DNA of 64,000 bases from Marixanthomonas spongiae (GTDB lineage Bacteria; Bacteroidota; Bacteroidia; Flavobacteriales; Flavobacteriaceae). Below are positions 44,125-53,262 of the stretch, one piece after another. The first letter of the stretch is position 1. Every line of letters starts with the position of its first letter. A program made the translations under genes and the position numbers. The notes beneath the pieces were generated by a model. That model had not been told where the DNA came from. It was given only the letters and a program-made list of their open reading frames with translations, and ran no database searches. The DNA is taken from positions 1 to 64,000 of the forward strand of contig NZ_QEHR01000001.1 in the NCBI RefSeq assembly GCF_003095375.1, given 5' to 3'.

Positions 44125-45158
44125 TGCAGGTTGAGGAGCACAAATCGCTTAAAGACTACAATACGTTTGGTATAGACTGTACTGCCCGGTATTTTGTGGC
44201 GGTGACCTCGGTGGAAGAATTACAGCAAATCCTTTCAGGCCAGCTGACCGGGGGAGCAAGAAAAAAACTTGAAAACCGTTTTATACTTGGCGGCGGCAGC
44301 AATATGTTGCTCACCAAAGATATTGATGCTTTGGTAATTTACCTGAACCTGAAAGGAATAAAAATTTGTTCTGAAACCGACAACCAAGTAACCATACAGG
44401 CCATGGCTGGCGAAAATTGGCATGAATTTGTACGGTATTGCTTGGAAAAAGATTATGGCGGACTGGAAAACCTTTCGTTAATCCCTGGCAATGTGGGCAC
44501 GGCCCCCATCCAGAATATCGGGGCTTATGGCGTTGAACTGAAAGATACTTTTGTAAGTTGCAATGCAATTGAAATAGCCACGGGAAAAGAGCATACCTTC
44601 ACTAAAGAAGACTGTGATTTTGGGTACCGAAATTCTATTTTCAAAAACGAGGCTAAAGGCAAATATATTATTGTTTCGGTAACCTTTCAATTAACGAAAA
44701 AAGATCACGATTTGAACACCGGCTATGGAGCCATTCAACAAAAGTTAACCGAAAAGGGAATAGAAACCCCAACAATCAAGGATATTTCTGAAGCAGTTAT
44801 TGAGATACGACAATCTAAACTGCCCGATCCCAAGAAATTGGGGAATAGCGGGAGTTTTTTTAAAAACCCGGTAGTTGATTCTCAAAAATTTCAGGAATTC
44901 AAGTCCAAGCATCCTGAGGCACCGTATTATCAAATTTTAGAAAACGAATATAAAATCCCGGCTGGATGGCTCATTGAACAGGCTGGATTTAAAGGCAGAC
45001 GCTTCAAAGATGCTGGCGTTCACGAAAATCAAGCGTTGGTACTGGTAAACCACGGAACGGCCACTGGCGAAGAGATTTGGCAATTGGCCCTCAAAATTCA
45101 ACAGGCCGTAAAAGACCAATTCAATATTTATATAGAACCTGAAGTAAACATCATTTAA
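44124..45158 (+). CDS. murB: UDP-N-acetylenolpyruvoylglucosamine reductase
   Basis: FAD enzyme that forms UDP-N-acetylmuramate, the second committed step of peptidoglycan synthesis. The 344 residues match the type I (E. coli) form. FAD-binding marks are LGGGSNMLLT and LSLIPGNVGTAPIQNIGAYG, and the catalytic Ser lies in GNSGSFFKNP. It shares a stop/start overlap with the aminotransferase upstream and overlaps the convergent fasciclin gene by 4 bp. Confidence 0.95.
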   Translation: MQVEEHKSLKDYNTFGIDCTARYFVAVTSVEELQQILSGQLTGGARKKLENRFILGGGSNMLLTKDIDALVIYLNLKGIKICSETDNQVTIQAMAGENWHEFVRYCLEKDYGGLENLSLIPGNVGTAPIQNIGAYGVELKDTFVSCNAIEIATGKEHTFTKEDCDFGYRNSIFKNEAKGKYIIVSVTFQLTKKDHDLNTGYGAIQQKLTEKGIETPTIKDISEAVIEIRQSKLPDPKKLGNSGSFFKNPVVDSQKFQEFKSKHPEAPYYQILENEYKIPAGWLIEQAGFKGRRFKDAGVHENQALVLVNHGTATGEEIWQLALKIQQAVKDQFNIYIEPEVNII

Positions 45159-45766
45159 TCTACCAAAAGCACCCGATTGATCACGTGAACCACGCCGTTA
45201 GAGCCCACAATATCACTCTTGCCCAAAACGGCCTTTTCTCCATTGGCGTTGCCAATTAACAGCTCATTGCCTTTTTTGGAAACAGTTAGCGTAGCTCCGG
45301 CCATTGTTGTTAAGGTGTTGGTACCGCCTCCGCTTTTTTGGAATAAAGCAGAAGAATCCACTTCGCCTTCCACAATATGGTTTTTCAACAGTTTTTTTAA
45401 CGCTTCCATGTTTTTAGGGTTGAAAACCGTTCTTTTTTGCTCGGTGTCCAAACTGTCAAAAGCGGCGTTGGAAGCTGCAAATACCGTAAACGGTCCTTCA
45501 TTTTTTGAAAGTATATCAGTAAGGCCACTGCTAACCAGAGCACTTGCGAACTTTTTGGTTTCATTGGTCACCATTAGTTTCGACATAACACTGTTCAATT
45601 GCTCTTTTTCGGCAATGGTAAGCTCTTTTTTTACTTTTTTTACCGTTTCAGGAGCCGTTTTTACCACGTCTTTCTCTACTGTCACAGGCTCTTTTGTATC
45701 GTTTTTACAAGCATAGAAAATAGAAGCTATGATACAAATGGACAGTAGGGGTTTCAAAAGGTTCAT
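45155..45766 (-). CDS. Fasciclin-domain lipoprotein
   Basis: A 203-residue lipoprotein (MNLLKPLLSICIIASIFYAC, lipidated C20). A charged Lys/Val-rich linker precedes one FAS1 domain (about 65-203) with the H1 motif FTVFAASNAAFDSL and the H2 end VVHVINRVLLVD. FAS1 domains mediate adhesion or ligand binding; targets are unknown here. The gene is divergent from the small Cys-rich membrane protein gene. Confidence 0.9.
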   Translation of the reverse strand: MNLLKPLLSICIIASIFYACKNDTKEPVTVEKDVVKTAPETVKKVKKELTIAEKEQLNSVMSKLMVTNETKKFASALVSSGLTDILSKNEGPFTVFAASNAAFDSLDTEQKRTVFNPKNMEALKKLLKNHIVEGEVDSSALFQKSGGGTNTLTTMAGATLTVSKKGNELLIGNANGEKAVLGKSDIVGSNGVVHVINRVLLVD

Positions 45767-45834
45767 ATATCTTTTTTTAGATGAATTTAACGCTAAAATT
45801 AACTAAAATCGAACCACAACCAAAAGAAAGATTG

Positions 45835-45842
45835 TATTTTTG
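45835..45842 (+). promoter_or_regulatory. -7 box for the small Cys-rich membrane protein
   Basis: TATTTTTG, 17 bases before the ATG at 45860. There is no TTG at -33. Confidence 0.5.
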
Positions 45843-45859
45843 CACTATAATAATATGCT

Positions 45860-46063
45860 ATGGAACTTTTACTTATCACAGTTGGATTGTTATTATTGGC
45901 CTTTGCAGGAATTGCCATTAAAATATGGGGCAAGAAAGACGGTAAATTTGCCGGTACTTGTGCCAGCCAAAACCCCTTTTTAAACAAAGAGGGTGAAGCT
46001 TGTGGTTTCTGCGGAAAAAGTCCGGACGAGTTTGAAAATTGCTCCGAACCCAGCCACAAATAA
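45860..46063 (+). CDS. Small Cys-rich membrane protein
   Basis: A 67-residue protein with one membrane helix (MELLLITVGLLLLAFAGIAIKIW) and a short soluble tail holding four Cys (about residues 34, 48, 51 and 61; C-GFCGKSPDEFENC). The CGFC pair looks like a metal or disulfide site. It is known, from recall, as a conserved flavobacterial gene without assigned function. It stands alone, with its own -7 box. Confidence 0.72.
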   Translation: MELLLITVGLLLLAFAGIAIKIWGKKDGKFAGTCASQNPFLNKEGEACGFCGKSPDEFENCSEPSHK

Positions 46064-46120
46064 GCCTTAAACTTCACAAGTTGCCAAAAGCGTTTCAGAT
46101 ACCATTAAACCGCTAAGCCT

Positions 46121-47260
46121 ATGGTGTTCCTTTACGCACTTGCCGCTGTGGTGCTCATAAACTGCGGCTACTACCTCCTTTTTTCAAAATTTTCGTTTTC
46201 AAAAACTTCCGAAACGGCACCCAAAACCATACAGGGCGCAGTCAAGGAATCCAATAGTAGCACTAAAGCAAAATTGCAACCGGTCTCTTTGATCGTTTGT
46301 GCCAAAAACGAAGTCGAAAACCTTAAAATACACATCCCTTTCTGGCTGGAACAAAACCACCCAGATTTTGAACTCATCTTGATCGACGATGCCTCATCTG
46401 ATAATACGTTGGCGGTTATGGAGTGGTTTAAGGAACAACATCCTAAAATACAGATTGTAAAAGTAAAAAACAACGAGGCTTTTTGGGGCAATAAAAAATA
46501 TGCGCTCACTTTAGGATTGAAGCGGGCCAAAAACCAACATCTGCTCTTTACCGATGCCGATTGCAAACCTGCTTCAAAAGATTGGCTTACAACCATGACG
46601 GCCCATTTTTCAGAAGAGAAACAGCTTGTTCTGGGGTACGGGGCCTATCAAAAAAAACCTGGACTGTTGAACCGGTTCATCCGTTTTGAAACTTTAATGA
46701 CCGCCCTACAGTATTTTTCGTATGCCAAGGCGAAGATGCCTTATATGGGCGTGGGCCGCAACTTGGCGTATACCGCGAAACTATATTATGACAACAAAGG
46801 CTTTATGTCACATATTAAATTGTCTTCTGGGGATGACGATTTATTTGTTAACGAAGCCGCAACACCCGAAAATACAGCGATATGCGTTTCCGAAGAAGCT
46901 TTCACCTATTCCATTCCAAAAAAAACGTGGAAAGGCTGGTGGCGACAGAAAAAAAGGCACATCACCACGGCCAAACACTATAAACCAATTCATAAATTTT
47001 TATTGGGATTGTTTTATACTTCAAACCTGCTATTCTGGGTGTTGAGCATCATTTCTTTTATAGTTGTGAGTTGGAAAATCACCTTAGCCTTAATTTTGTT
47101 CCGTTTTATATTTCAGTACATAATTGTAGGCAAAGCCGCCAAAAAGCTGAAAGAAAGCGACCTTGCCCCTTACATTCCACTGTTTGAACTGTTTTTGGTA
47201 TGCTACCAAATGAGTATCTTTATTTCGAATAGCAGAACAAAACACAACCGGTGGAAGTAA
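46121..47260 (+). CDS. Glycosyltransferase, family 2
   Basis: A 379-residue membrane-bound GT2 enzyme. An N-terminal helix (2-20) precedes the GT-A fold: VSLIVCAKNEVENL, the nucleotide-binding LIDDASSDNT and the DxD-type LLFTDADCKP. A C-terminal hydrophobic part (about 290-350) gives two or three membrane helices. The sugar and acceptor are unknown. Its last 10 bp overlap the sigma-factor start. Confidence 0.88.
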   Translation: MVFLYALAAVVLINCGYYLLFSKFSFSKTSETAPKTIQGAVKESNSSTKAKLQPVSLIVCAKNEVENLKIHIPFWLEQNHPDFELILIDDASSDNTLAVMEWFKEQHPKIQIVKVKNNEAFWGNKKYALTLGLKRAKNQHLLFTDADCKPASKDWLTTMTAHFSEEKQLVLGYGAYQKKPGLLNRFIRFETLMTALQYFSYAKAKMPYMGVGRNLAYTAKLYYDNKGFMSHIKLSSGDDDLFVNEAATPENTAICVSEEAFTYSIPKKTWKGWWRQKKRHITTAKHYKPIHKFLLGLFYTSNLLFWVLSIISFIVVSWKITLALILFRFIFQYIIVGKAAKKLKESDLAPYIPLFELFLVCYQMSIFISNSRTKHNRWK

Positions 47261-47820
47261 CCAAGGAAGATATTATAGAACAAGTAGAACAAGCCAAAAA
47301 CGGCAAACAGAGTGCCTTTAAGTTTTTATTGGATACCTTTTGGAACACGGTTTATGGGTTTCAACTGAAACGGGTAAGAAATGAATATGAGGCCGAGGAC
47401 ATTTCCATTGAAACTTTTGCAAAAGCGTTTGACAACATTGAAAGTTTTGATCCCCAATACGAATTTGCCACTTGGTTGGTCACCATTTCAAAAAATATAC
47501 AGATAGACAAAAGCCGAAAGAAAAATGCTTCGCTCTACAAAAACACCACTGAAACTTCTGCCGAACACATTCAAAAAATAGCCGACCACTCCCCCACGCC
47601 CGAAGACAAGTTGATTACCGAGCAAAATCTCGCTGAACTGCTTCAATATATAAAAAAGTTAAAACCACATTACCAAGAAGTGATCAATTTGCGCTACTTT
47701 CAGGAAATGAGCTACAACGAAATTGCCACCACCTTAAACCAACCGCTGGGCAACGTGAAAGTGCGTTTGTTGCGGGCTCGAAAACTTTTGTCCGAACTAA
47801 TCATGGACAATTATAGATAA
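47251..47820 (+). CDS. RNA polymerase sigma factor, ECF type
   Basis: A 189-residue sigma-70-family protein with a GTG start that overlaps the glycosyltransferase end. Region 2 (AFKFLLDTFWNTVYGF, YEAEDISIETFAKAF, TWLVTISKNIQIDK) binds core polymerase and the -10 element; region 4 (MSYNEIATTLNQPLGNVKVRLLRARKLL) is a helix-turn-helix for the -35 element. No anti-sigma gene lies nearby. Its target genes cannot be inferred. Confidence 0.92.
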   Translation: MEVTKEDIIEQVEQAKNGKQSAFKFLLDTFWNTVYGFQLKRVRNEYEAEDISIETFAKAFDNIESFDPQYEFATWLVTISKNIQIDKSRKKNASLYKNTTETSAEHIQKIADHSPTPEDKLITEQNLAELLQYIKKLKPHYQEVINLRYFQEMSYNEIATTLNQPLGNVKVRLLRARKLLSELIMDNYR

Positions 47821-47933
47821 TCCCAACATCACAGAACTTATATTTTAAAACCTTGTAATCAAAATCAAACAAAGCAAATAAACCCAGCGTCTATTTTAAC
47901 GCTGCAACATCGAAAAACAGCTTTAATTATTTA

Positions 47934-47941
47934 TATCTTTG
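47934..47941 (+). promoter_or_regulatory. -7 box for lipA, predicting a leaderless mRNA
   Basis: TATCTTTG ends 6 bases before the lipA ATG at 47948, so transcription would start at or next to the start codon. No TTG at -33. Confidence 0.5.
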
Positions 47942-47947
47942 CTCGGT

Positions 47948-48820
47948 ATGAGCACACAAACTTTGCAACGCACCAAACCCGCCCCAAAACCAAAATGGTT
48001 GCGGGTAAAGCTACCCACCGGAAAAAAATATACCGAATTGCGCGGACTGGTCGATAAATACGACCTACACACCATTTGCACCTCCGGAAGCTGCCCCAAT
48101 ATGGGCGAATGCTGGACCGAAGGCACCGCGACTTTTATGATTTTGGGCAACACCTGTACCCGTTCGTGCGGCTTTTGCGGCGTAAAAACCGGCAGGCCAG
48201 ATACCATAGATTGGGCCGAACCCGAAAAAGTAGCCCGCTCCATTAAATTAATGGATATTAAACACGCCGTGATCACCTCGGTAGATCGTGATGATTTAAA
48301 GGATATGGGCTCCATTATTTGGGCCGAAACGGTAAAGGCCATTCGCCGCATGAACCCCAATACTACCTTGGAGACCCTCATCCCCGATTTTCAGGGCGTA
48401 ACCCAGAACATAGATCGCATTATTGCTGTTAAGCCCGAGGTAGTCTCGCACAATATGGAAACCGTAAAACGATTGACCCGTGAAGTACGCATCCAAGCAA
48501 AATACGAACGCAGCTTAGAGGTGTTGAACTACTTAAAACAACAGGGCATCGACCGTACCAAAAGCGGAATAATGCTGGGCTTGGGCGAACAAGAAAACGA
48601 AGTGGTGGAAACCTTGAAAGATCTACGTTCCGTTGGGCTGGACATTGTTACCATTGGCCAATACCTGCAACCTTCGAAAAAGCATTTACCGGTAAAAGAA
48701 TTTATTACTCCCGAACAGTTTAAGAAATATGAAGAAATAGGCCTCGATATGGGGTTCCGTCACGTGGAAAGCGGGGCATTGGTGCGCTCTTCGTACAAAG
48801 CCCAAAAGCACTTAACTTAA
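47948..48820 (+). CDS. lipA: Lipoyl synthase
   Basis: Radical SAM enzyme that inserts two sulfurs into octanoyl groups on 2-oxoacid dehydrogenases. The radical SAM cluster Cys are C70, C74 and C77 (CTRSCGFC), and the auxiliary cluster uses C44, C49 and C55 ([12 protein letters not shown]). About 290 residues starting [15 protein letters not shown] nominal start 9 bp earlier lies inside the -7 box. It precedes gap by 10 bp, so the two are probably cotranscribed. Confidence 0.96.
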   Translation: MSTQTLQRTKPAPKPKWLRVKLPTGKKYTELRGLVDKYDLHTICTSGSCPNMGECWTEGTATFMILGNTCTRSCGFCGVKTGRPDTIDWAEPEKVARSIKLMDIKHAVITSVDRDDLKDMGSIIWAETVKAIRRMNPNTTLETLIPDFQGVTQNIDRIIAVKPEVVSHNMETVKRLTREVRIQAKYERSLEVLNYLKQQGIDRTKSGIMLGLGEQENEVVETLKDLRSVGLDIVTIGQYLQPSKKHLPVKEFITPEQFKKYEEIGLDMGFRHVESGALVRSSYKAQKHLT

Positions 48821-48830
48821 GCAAATCGAT

Positions 48831-49832
48831 ATGGTAGAACCCATTAAAATTGGCATTAACGGCTTTGGCCGCATTGGCCGAAGTCTTTTTAGACTGTTGC
48901 TAGACAACGCAACTATAGAAGTGGTGGCCATCAACGACCTTGCCGACGCCAGGACCCTCTCGCACTTACTAAAATACGACAGTGTGCATGGTGTGCTGCA
49001 CGAAGATGTTTCCTATACCGAAAACAGTATATTGGTCAACGGCAACCCGTACCGGTTTTCTTCAGAAAAAAACATCGAGGCCATTAACTGGGACGGCGTT
49101 GATGTGGTGGTGGAAAGTACTGGCAAGTTCAAACTTCGCGAACAATTGGAGCAACATATAAAAGACAATGTAAAAAAAGTGATTCTTTCGGTTCCGCCAC
49201 TTGAAGACGATATTAAAACCGTGGTATTGGGCATAAACGATGAGATTTTGGACCAAAATGACACTATTGTTTCCAATGCATCGTGCACCACCAACAATGC
49301 GGCACCAATGCTTAAAATTGTTCATGACCTCTGTGAAATCGAGCAAGCGTATATTACCACGGTACACTCCTACACCACCGATCAAAGTTTGCATGACCAA
49401 CCTCACAAAGACTTGCGCCGCGCCCGCGGGGCGGCACAATCTATTGTTCCTACTACAACTGGAGCAGCGAAAGCACTCACTAAAATTTTCCCCGATCTGG
49501 CTTCAGTGATCGGCGGTTGTGGCATTAGGGTCCCCGTTCCCAATGGTTCTTTATGCGATATTACCATAAATGTGAAAAACAAAACTTCCATCGAAGCGAT
49601 AAACGGAGCGTTTAAAAAGGCTTCAGAAACCGGTTTAAAAAATATTTTACAATATACCGAAGACCCCATTGTATCGATAGACATAGTGGGCAATTCGCAT
49701 TCCTGTATTTTTGATGCTGGGATGACTTCGGTAATTGGCGGAAAGATGGTAAAAATCATAGGTTGGTATGATAATGAGCGCGGCTATTCATCGAGAATAA
49801 TCGATTTAATCACAAAGGTTTCGATTAAATAA
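48831..49832 (+). CDS. gap: Glyceraldehyde-3-phosphate dehydrogenase
   Basis: Oxidises glyceraldehyde 3-phosphate in glycolysis. The 333-residue enzyme has the Rossmann start KIGINGFGRIGRSLF, D36 in AINDLAD, consistent with NAD preference, and the catalytic C152 in ASCTTNNAAP. The C-terminal GWYDNERGYSSRIID is standard. It is placed 10 bp after lipA. The window does not show whether the cell has other gap paralogues. Confidence 0.96.
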   Translation: MVEPIKIGINGFGRIGRSLFRLLLDNATIEVVAINDLADARTLSHLLKYDSVHGVLHEDVSYTENSILVNGNPYRFSSEKNIEAINWDGVDVVVESTGKFKLREQLEQHIKDNVKKVILSVPPLEDDIKTVVLGINDEILDQNDTIVSNASCTTNNAAPMLKIVHDLCEIEQAYITTVHSYTTDQSLHDQPHKDLRRARGAAQSIVPTTTGAAKALTKIFPDLASVIGGCGIRVPVPNGSLCDITINVKNKTSIEAINGAFKKASETGLKNILQYTEDPIVSIDIVGNSHSCIFDAGMTSVIGGKMVKIIGWYDNERGYSSRIIDLITKVSIK

Positions 49833-49862
49833 CTATATTTAGCGACAAAGTACAAGGTGCAA

Positions 49863-52121
49863 ATGCAAAAAGCATTATTGAAACATAAGTGGCTTTCACT
49901 TTTTTTTACGCTACTGTTCGTGTTGGGAAGCGTTATGGCTCAAGAACGCGATACAGATACGGTGGCATTAATAAACAAACACCGCAAAGAAGCAATTGAT
50001 GCCATACACAAACAGGATTTTGAAGAAGCCATGACAAACCTTGACGAGGCCAACAAATTAGCGTTGACCTCTAAGGACAAGCTTTTAAAATCGGACATTC
50101 GGTACCATATCGCCGAACTGCACTACCACCTGCAAAACTTTCAGAAAGCTTTAGAGGAAATCAACAAATCGATCGTGCTCTTGGAAACCCTCGACACCGA
50201 TACAGAAAACGAAATTGCCAAAGCCTATACCTTAAAAGGCCTTATACTGCTGAACACTGGAGCTTATGAAAAGGCTGAACTTTTTTTAAAAGACGCCTAT
50301 AAAATTTTCATAAACTTAAACAATGAAGCCGAACAAGGACAAGTTGTTTCAGGCTTAGGTCAATTAGAATTAAAAAAAGGCAACTATAAAACGGCCATAA
50401 ATTATTTTGATGCTGCCATCCCTTTGCTACGGATCAATGATTTTACTTACAAAGAAGCAGAAGCCCATTTAAAAAAGGCCGAAGCGTTTATAAACCTGGA
50501 CAGCGGTTCTCAAGCCACCAATTTAAGAAAAGCTCAAAATTCCCTCCATCAAGCACTGGTACTAATAGATGCCAATGCCTTTAAAAAATTAAAAGCAGAG
50601 AGTTACAAAATCATTTCTTATATCGCCTTAAAGGAAAACAACTTTAAAAAAGCCGAAGAAAACCTATCAATCTACGAAAAACAGAAAGAAGCGCTCTATA
50701 AAACATATATGGAGGCCGTTTCAAAAGGGGTGGATGTAGAATCGAACGTGGGCGACCTCAATGAAATCATTGCCACTCAAAAAGACGACCTGGACAAAAA
50801 GCAAAAGTCCATTAAGTTCACCCAAATGACCACGGGTTTAAGCATTGCGTTGATTGTTATCCTTTCGCTGTTAACCTTATCGCTTTACAAAAACAACAAC
50901 CTCAGGGCCAAAGCCAATAACCTGTTAAAAGACAAAAACACCGAATTGCAAATGGCCAAGGAGAAAGCAGAACGGGCTTCGTTGGCCAAAGCGCAGTTTT
51001 TATCTACCATTACCCACGAACTGCGGACTCCACTGTATGCCGTTACGGGGCTTACGCATTTGTTGCTGGAAGAAAACCCCAAGGAACACCAGCGGGAACA
51101 TTTAAATTCCTTGAAATTCTCTGGGGAGTATTTACTTTCCCTCATCAACAACATACTGGACCTCAATAAACTGGAAGCAAACAAAGTAGAACTGGAACGT
51201 ACTTCATTCAATCTCAAAAAGCGAATAGACCACGTGCTGATAGCGCTTAAAAAATCTGCAGACGACAAAAACAACACCCTTCATTTAGAGTTTGACGAAA
51301 ACATTCCCCAGAAAATGGTGGGCGACCCTTTAAAGTTATCACAAGTTTTGATAAACCTAATTGGTAACTCCTTAAAATTCACTCAAAATGGCGATGTTAC
51401 CGTTCGTGTTCAACGTATGGAACAGCAAAAAAACAAAGTGAAACTTCATTTTGAAATTGAAGACAATGGAGTAGGTATCTCGCGCAAAAAGCAAAAGAGC
51501 ATTTTTGAAACATTCTCTCAAGGCTCTCTTCAAATAAACCGGAAATTTGGCGGTACCGGCCTTGGTCTTTCCATCGTGAAAAACCTCCTTGAACTGATGA
51601 ACAGTAAAATCAACCTGGAAAGCCAATTGGGCAAAGGCTCTAAGTTCTGGTTCAATATCACATTGGCGGTTCCTGAAGAAGCCCAGGAAGACAAAAACAA
51701 AAAAACACCCACTCACGATGTAGATTACGCAACCCTAGAGAACAAGTCTATTTTGGTGGTTGAGGACAACAAGATCAACCAAATGATTACTAAAAAAATA
51801 TTGGAAAAAAACAATATGCACTGCGAGGTAGCCGATAATGGTATGGATGCCATAAAATTGGTTAAGGAACATACATTCGACGTTATTTTAATGGACATTC
51901 ACATGCCAGGAATAAGCGGTATTGAAGCCACTCAAAAAATAAGGGACTTTGATAAGCAAATTCCCATCATCGCATTAACCGCGGTTACCGTAGATGAAAA
52001 CCTGGACGATTTTTACCGTGCCGGATTTAACGACATCATCCCGAAACCTTTTAAAACCGAAGAGTTTTTCGAAAAAATTTATAGAACCATCAAAAACAGA
52101 AAAGCTCCCGTTGACAGCTAA
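49863..52121 (+). CDS. Hybrid sensor histidine kinase with TPR sensor
   Basis: A 752-residue protein with signal peptide (MQKALLKHKWLSLFFTLLFVLGSVMAQ), an exported part of about 280 residues made of TPR-like helical repeats, one membrane helix (about 318-340), HisKA (phospho-acceptor His near 384 in ITHELRTPLYA), HATPase (GLGLSIVKNLLELM, DNGVGIS) and a C-terminal receiver with the phospho-Asp near 677 (VILMDIHMPG). No separate regulator gene lies next to it, so output passes within the protein or to a remote partner. The signal is unknown. Confidence 0.93.
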   Translation: MQKALLKHKWLSLFFTLLFVLGSVMAQERDTDTVALINKHRKEAIDAIHKQDFEEAMTNLDEANKLALTSKDKLLKSDIRYHIAELHYHLQNFQKALEEINKSIVLLETLDTDTENEIAKAYTLKGLILLNTGAYEKAELFLKDAYKIFINLNNEAEQGQVVSGLGQLELKKGNYKTAINYFDAAIPLLRINDFTYKEAEAHLKKAEAFINLDSGSQATNLRKAQNSLHQALVLIDANAFKKLKAESYKIISYIALKENNFKKAEENLSIYEKQKEALYKTYMEAVSKGVDVESNVGDLNEIIATQKDDLDKKQKSIKFTQMTTGLSIALIVILSLLTLSLYKNNNLRAKANNLLKDKNTELQMAKEKAERASLAKAQFLSTITHELRTPLYAVTGLTHLLLEENPKEHQREHLNSLKFSGEYLLSLINNILDLNKLEANKVELERTSFNLKKRIDHVLIALKKSADDKNNTLHLEFDENIPQKMVGDPLKLSQVLINLIGNSLKFTQNGDVTVRVQRMEQQKNKVKLHFEIEDNGVGISRKKQKSIFETFSQGSLQINRKFGGTGLGLSIVKNLLELMNSKINLESQLGKGSKFWFNITLAVPEEAQEDKNKKTPTHDVDYATLENKSILVVEDNKINQMITKKILEKNNMHCEVADNGMDAIKLVKEHTFDVILMDIHMPGISGIEATQKIRDFDKQIPIIALTAVTVDENLDDFYRAGFNDIIPKPFKTEEFFEKIYRTIKNRKAPVDS

Positions 52122-53131
52122 GCCTTAAACCGTGCCGTCACCCGTTGCAAAATTGTTTCCTTTAAAAAAGCTTCTTGTCCGTTTTTTATTTTGGTGGTTA
52201 TAGGCAAGTAATACAGTGCAAATTTATCCAGTTTATGCTGTAACCGCATAAAATCTTTTTCGGTGGTTAAAATGAGTTCCTTTTCTTTTAATTTTTCAAT
52301 TTCTTCAGCAGAAAAATGATGGTGATCTGCATAGCTGTCATGCTCAAAACGACATCCTTTGTCTTTTAAAAACTTAACCAACGGGGCAGGGTTTGCAATT
52401 CCGGTAACCAAAGTAAAATGCTTATCTGTTAGGTACTCCAAAGGCAAGGTTTCGGTTTTTCCGTAAATTAACCCATCGTAGCCAATAGAGGAAAAATACA
52501 GCTTTTGATGCTCCTGCAAGGGTAATTTAAACTCAATTTCCTGCAATTTTGAATACGGTACTTTATCGGGGCACTTAGTAATCACAATAATATCAGCGCG
52601 CTCGGCACCGCTTCTTGGCTCCCGCAAATTACCTGTAGGCAACATATAGTCGTTAATGTACAAATCGTGAAAAGGCGTTAACAAGATGTTGGTATCGACC
52701 GTTACTTTTCGGTGCTGAAAGGCATCGTCCAGCAAGATCACTTCTGCTTTTTGCTTCAGTTTTTCAATTCCCGTTCTTCGGTCTGCACAAACGGCAACGG
52801 TAACCTTTGGAAATTTCTTTTTAAACTGAAGCGGTTCGTCTCCAGTTTCTTCAGCAGTATGCGAGGGCAACACCTCCAGATAACCCGACGTTTTTCGTTT
52901 ATAACCACGACTTAACACCGCTATTTTATAGTCATCCTGTAAAGTTTCAATCAAAAATTCAATCATGGGCGATTTTCCCGTTCCCCCAACCGAAAGGTTC
53001 CCCACGCAAATAATGGGCAGGTTATATGCTTTGCTTTTTAATATGTTTTTATCGTACAGATAATTTCTGAAACCAGTTACCCAACCGTACAGAACAGCAA
53101 AAGGAAACAAAAGGGTACGCAGCGTTTTCAT
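52118..53131 (-). CDS. lpxK: Tetraacyldisaccharide 4'-kinase
   Basis: Phosphorylates the lipid A disaccharide at the inner membrane. The 337-residue protein has an N-terminal amphipathic/membrane helix and Walker A motif GGTGKSP (49-55). HHHFSAEEI and LTTEKDFMRL are further LpxK marks. It overlaps the convergent kinase gene by 4 bp. It is divergent from the Nif3 gene. Confidence 0.95.
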   Translation of the reverse strand: MKTLRTLLFPFAVLYGWVTGFRNYLYDKNILKSKAYNLPIICVGNLSVGGTGKSPMIEFLIETLQDDYKIAVLSRGYKRKTSGYLEVLPSHTAEETGDEPLQFKKKFPKVTVAVCADRRTGIEKLKQKAEVILLDDAFQHRKVTVDTNILLTPFHDLYINDYMLPTGNLREPRSGAERADIIVITKCPDKVPYSKLQEIEFKLPLQEHQKLYFSSIGYDGLIYGKTETLPLEYLTDKHFTLVTGIANPAPLVKFLKDKGCRFEHDSYADHHHFSAEEIEKLKEKELILTTEKDFMRLQHKLDKFALYYLPITTKIKNGQEAFLKETILQRVTARFKA

Positions 53132-53262
53132 ATAGCGAAAGTACTAATTACCGGGAATATGATGGTTATGGTTTCAAAATTAATGCAAAATCACAAACAA
53201 GTTGATACAAATATGAATAAACGCCCGAAACCACTATCTTTACGGAAATTAAATTGCAATTT

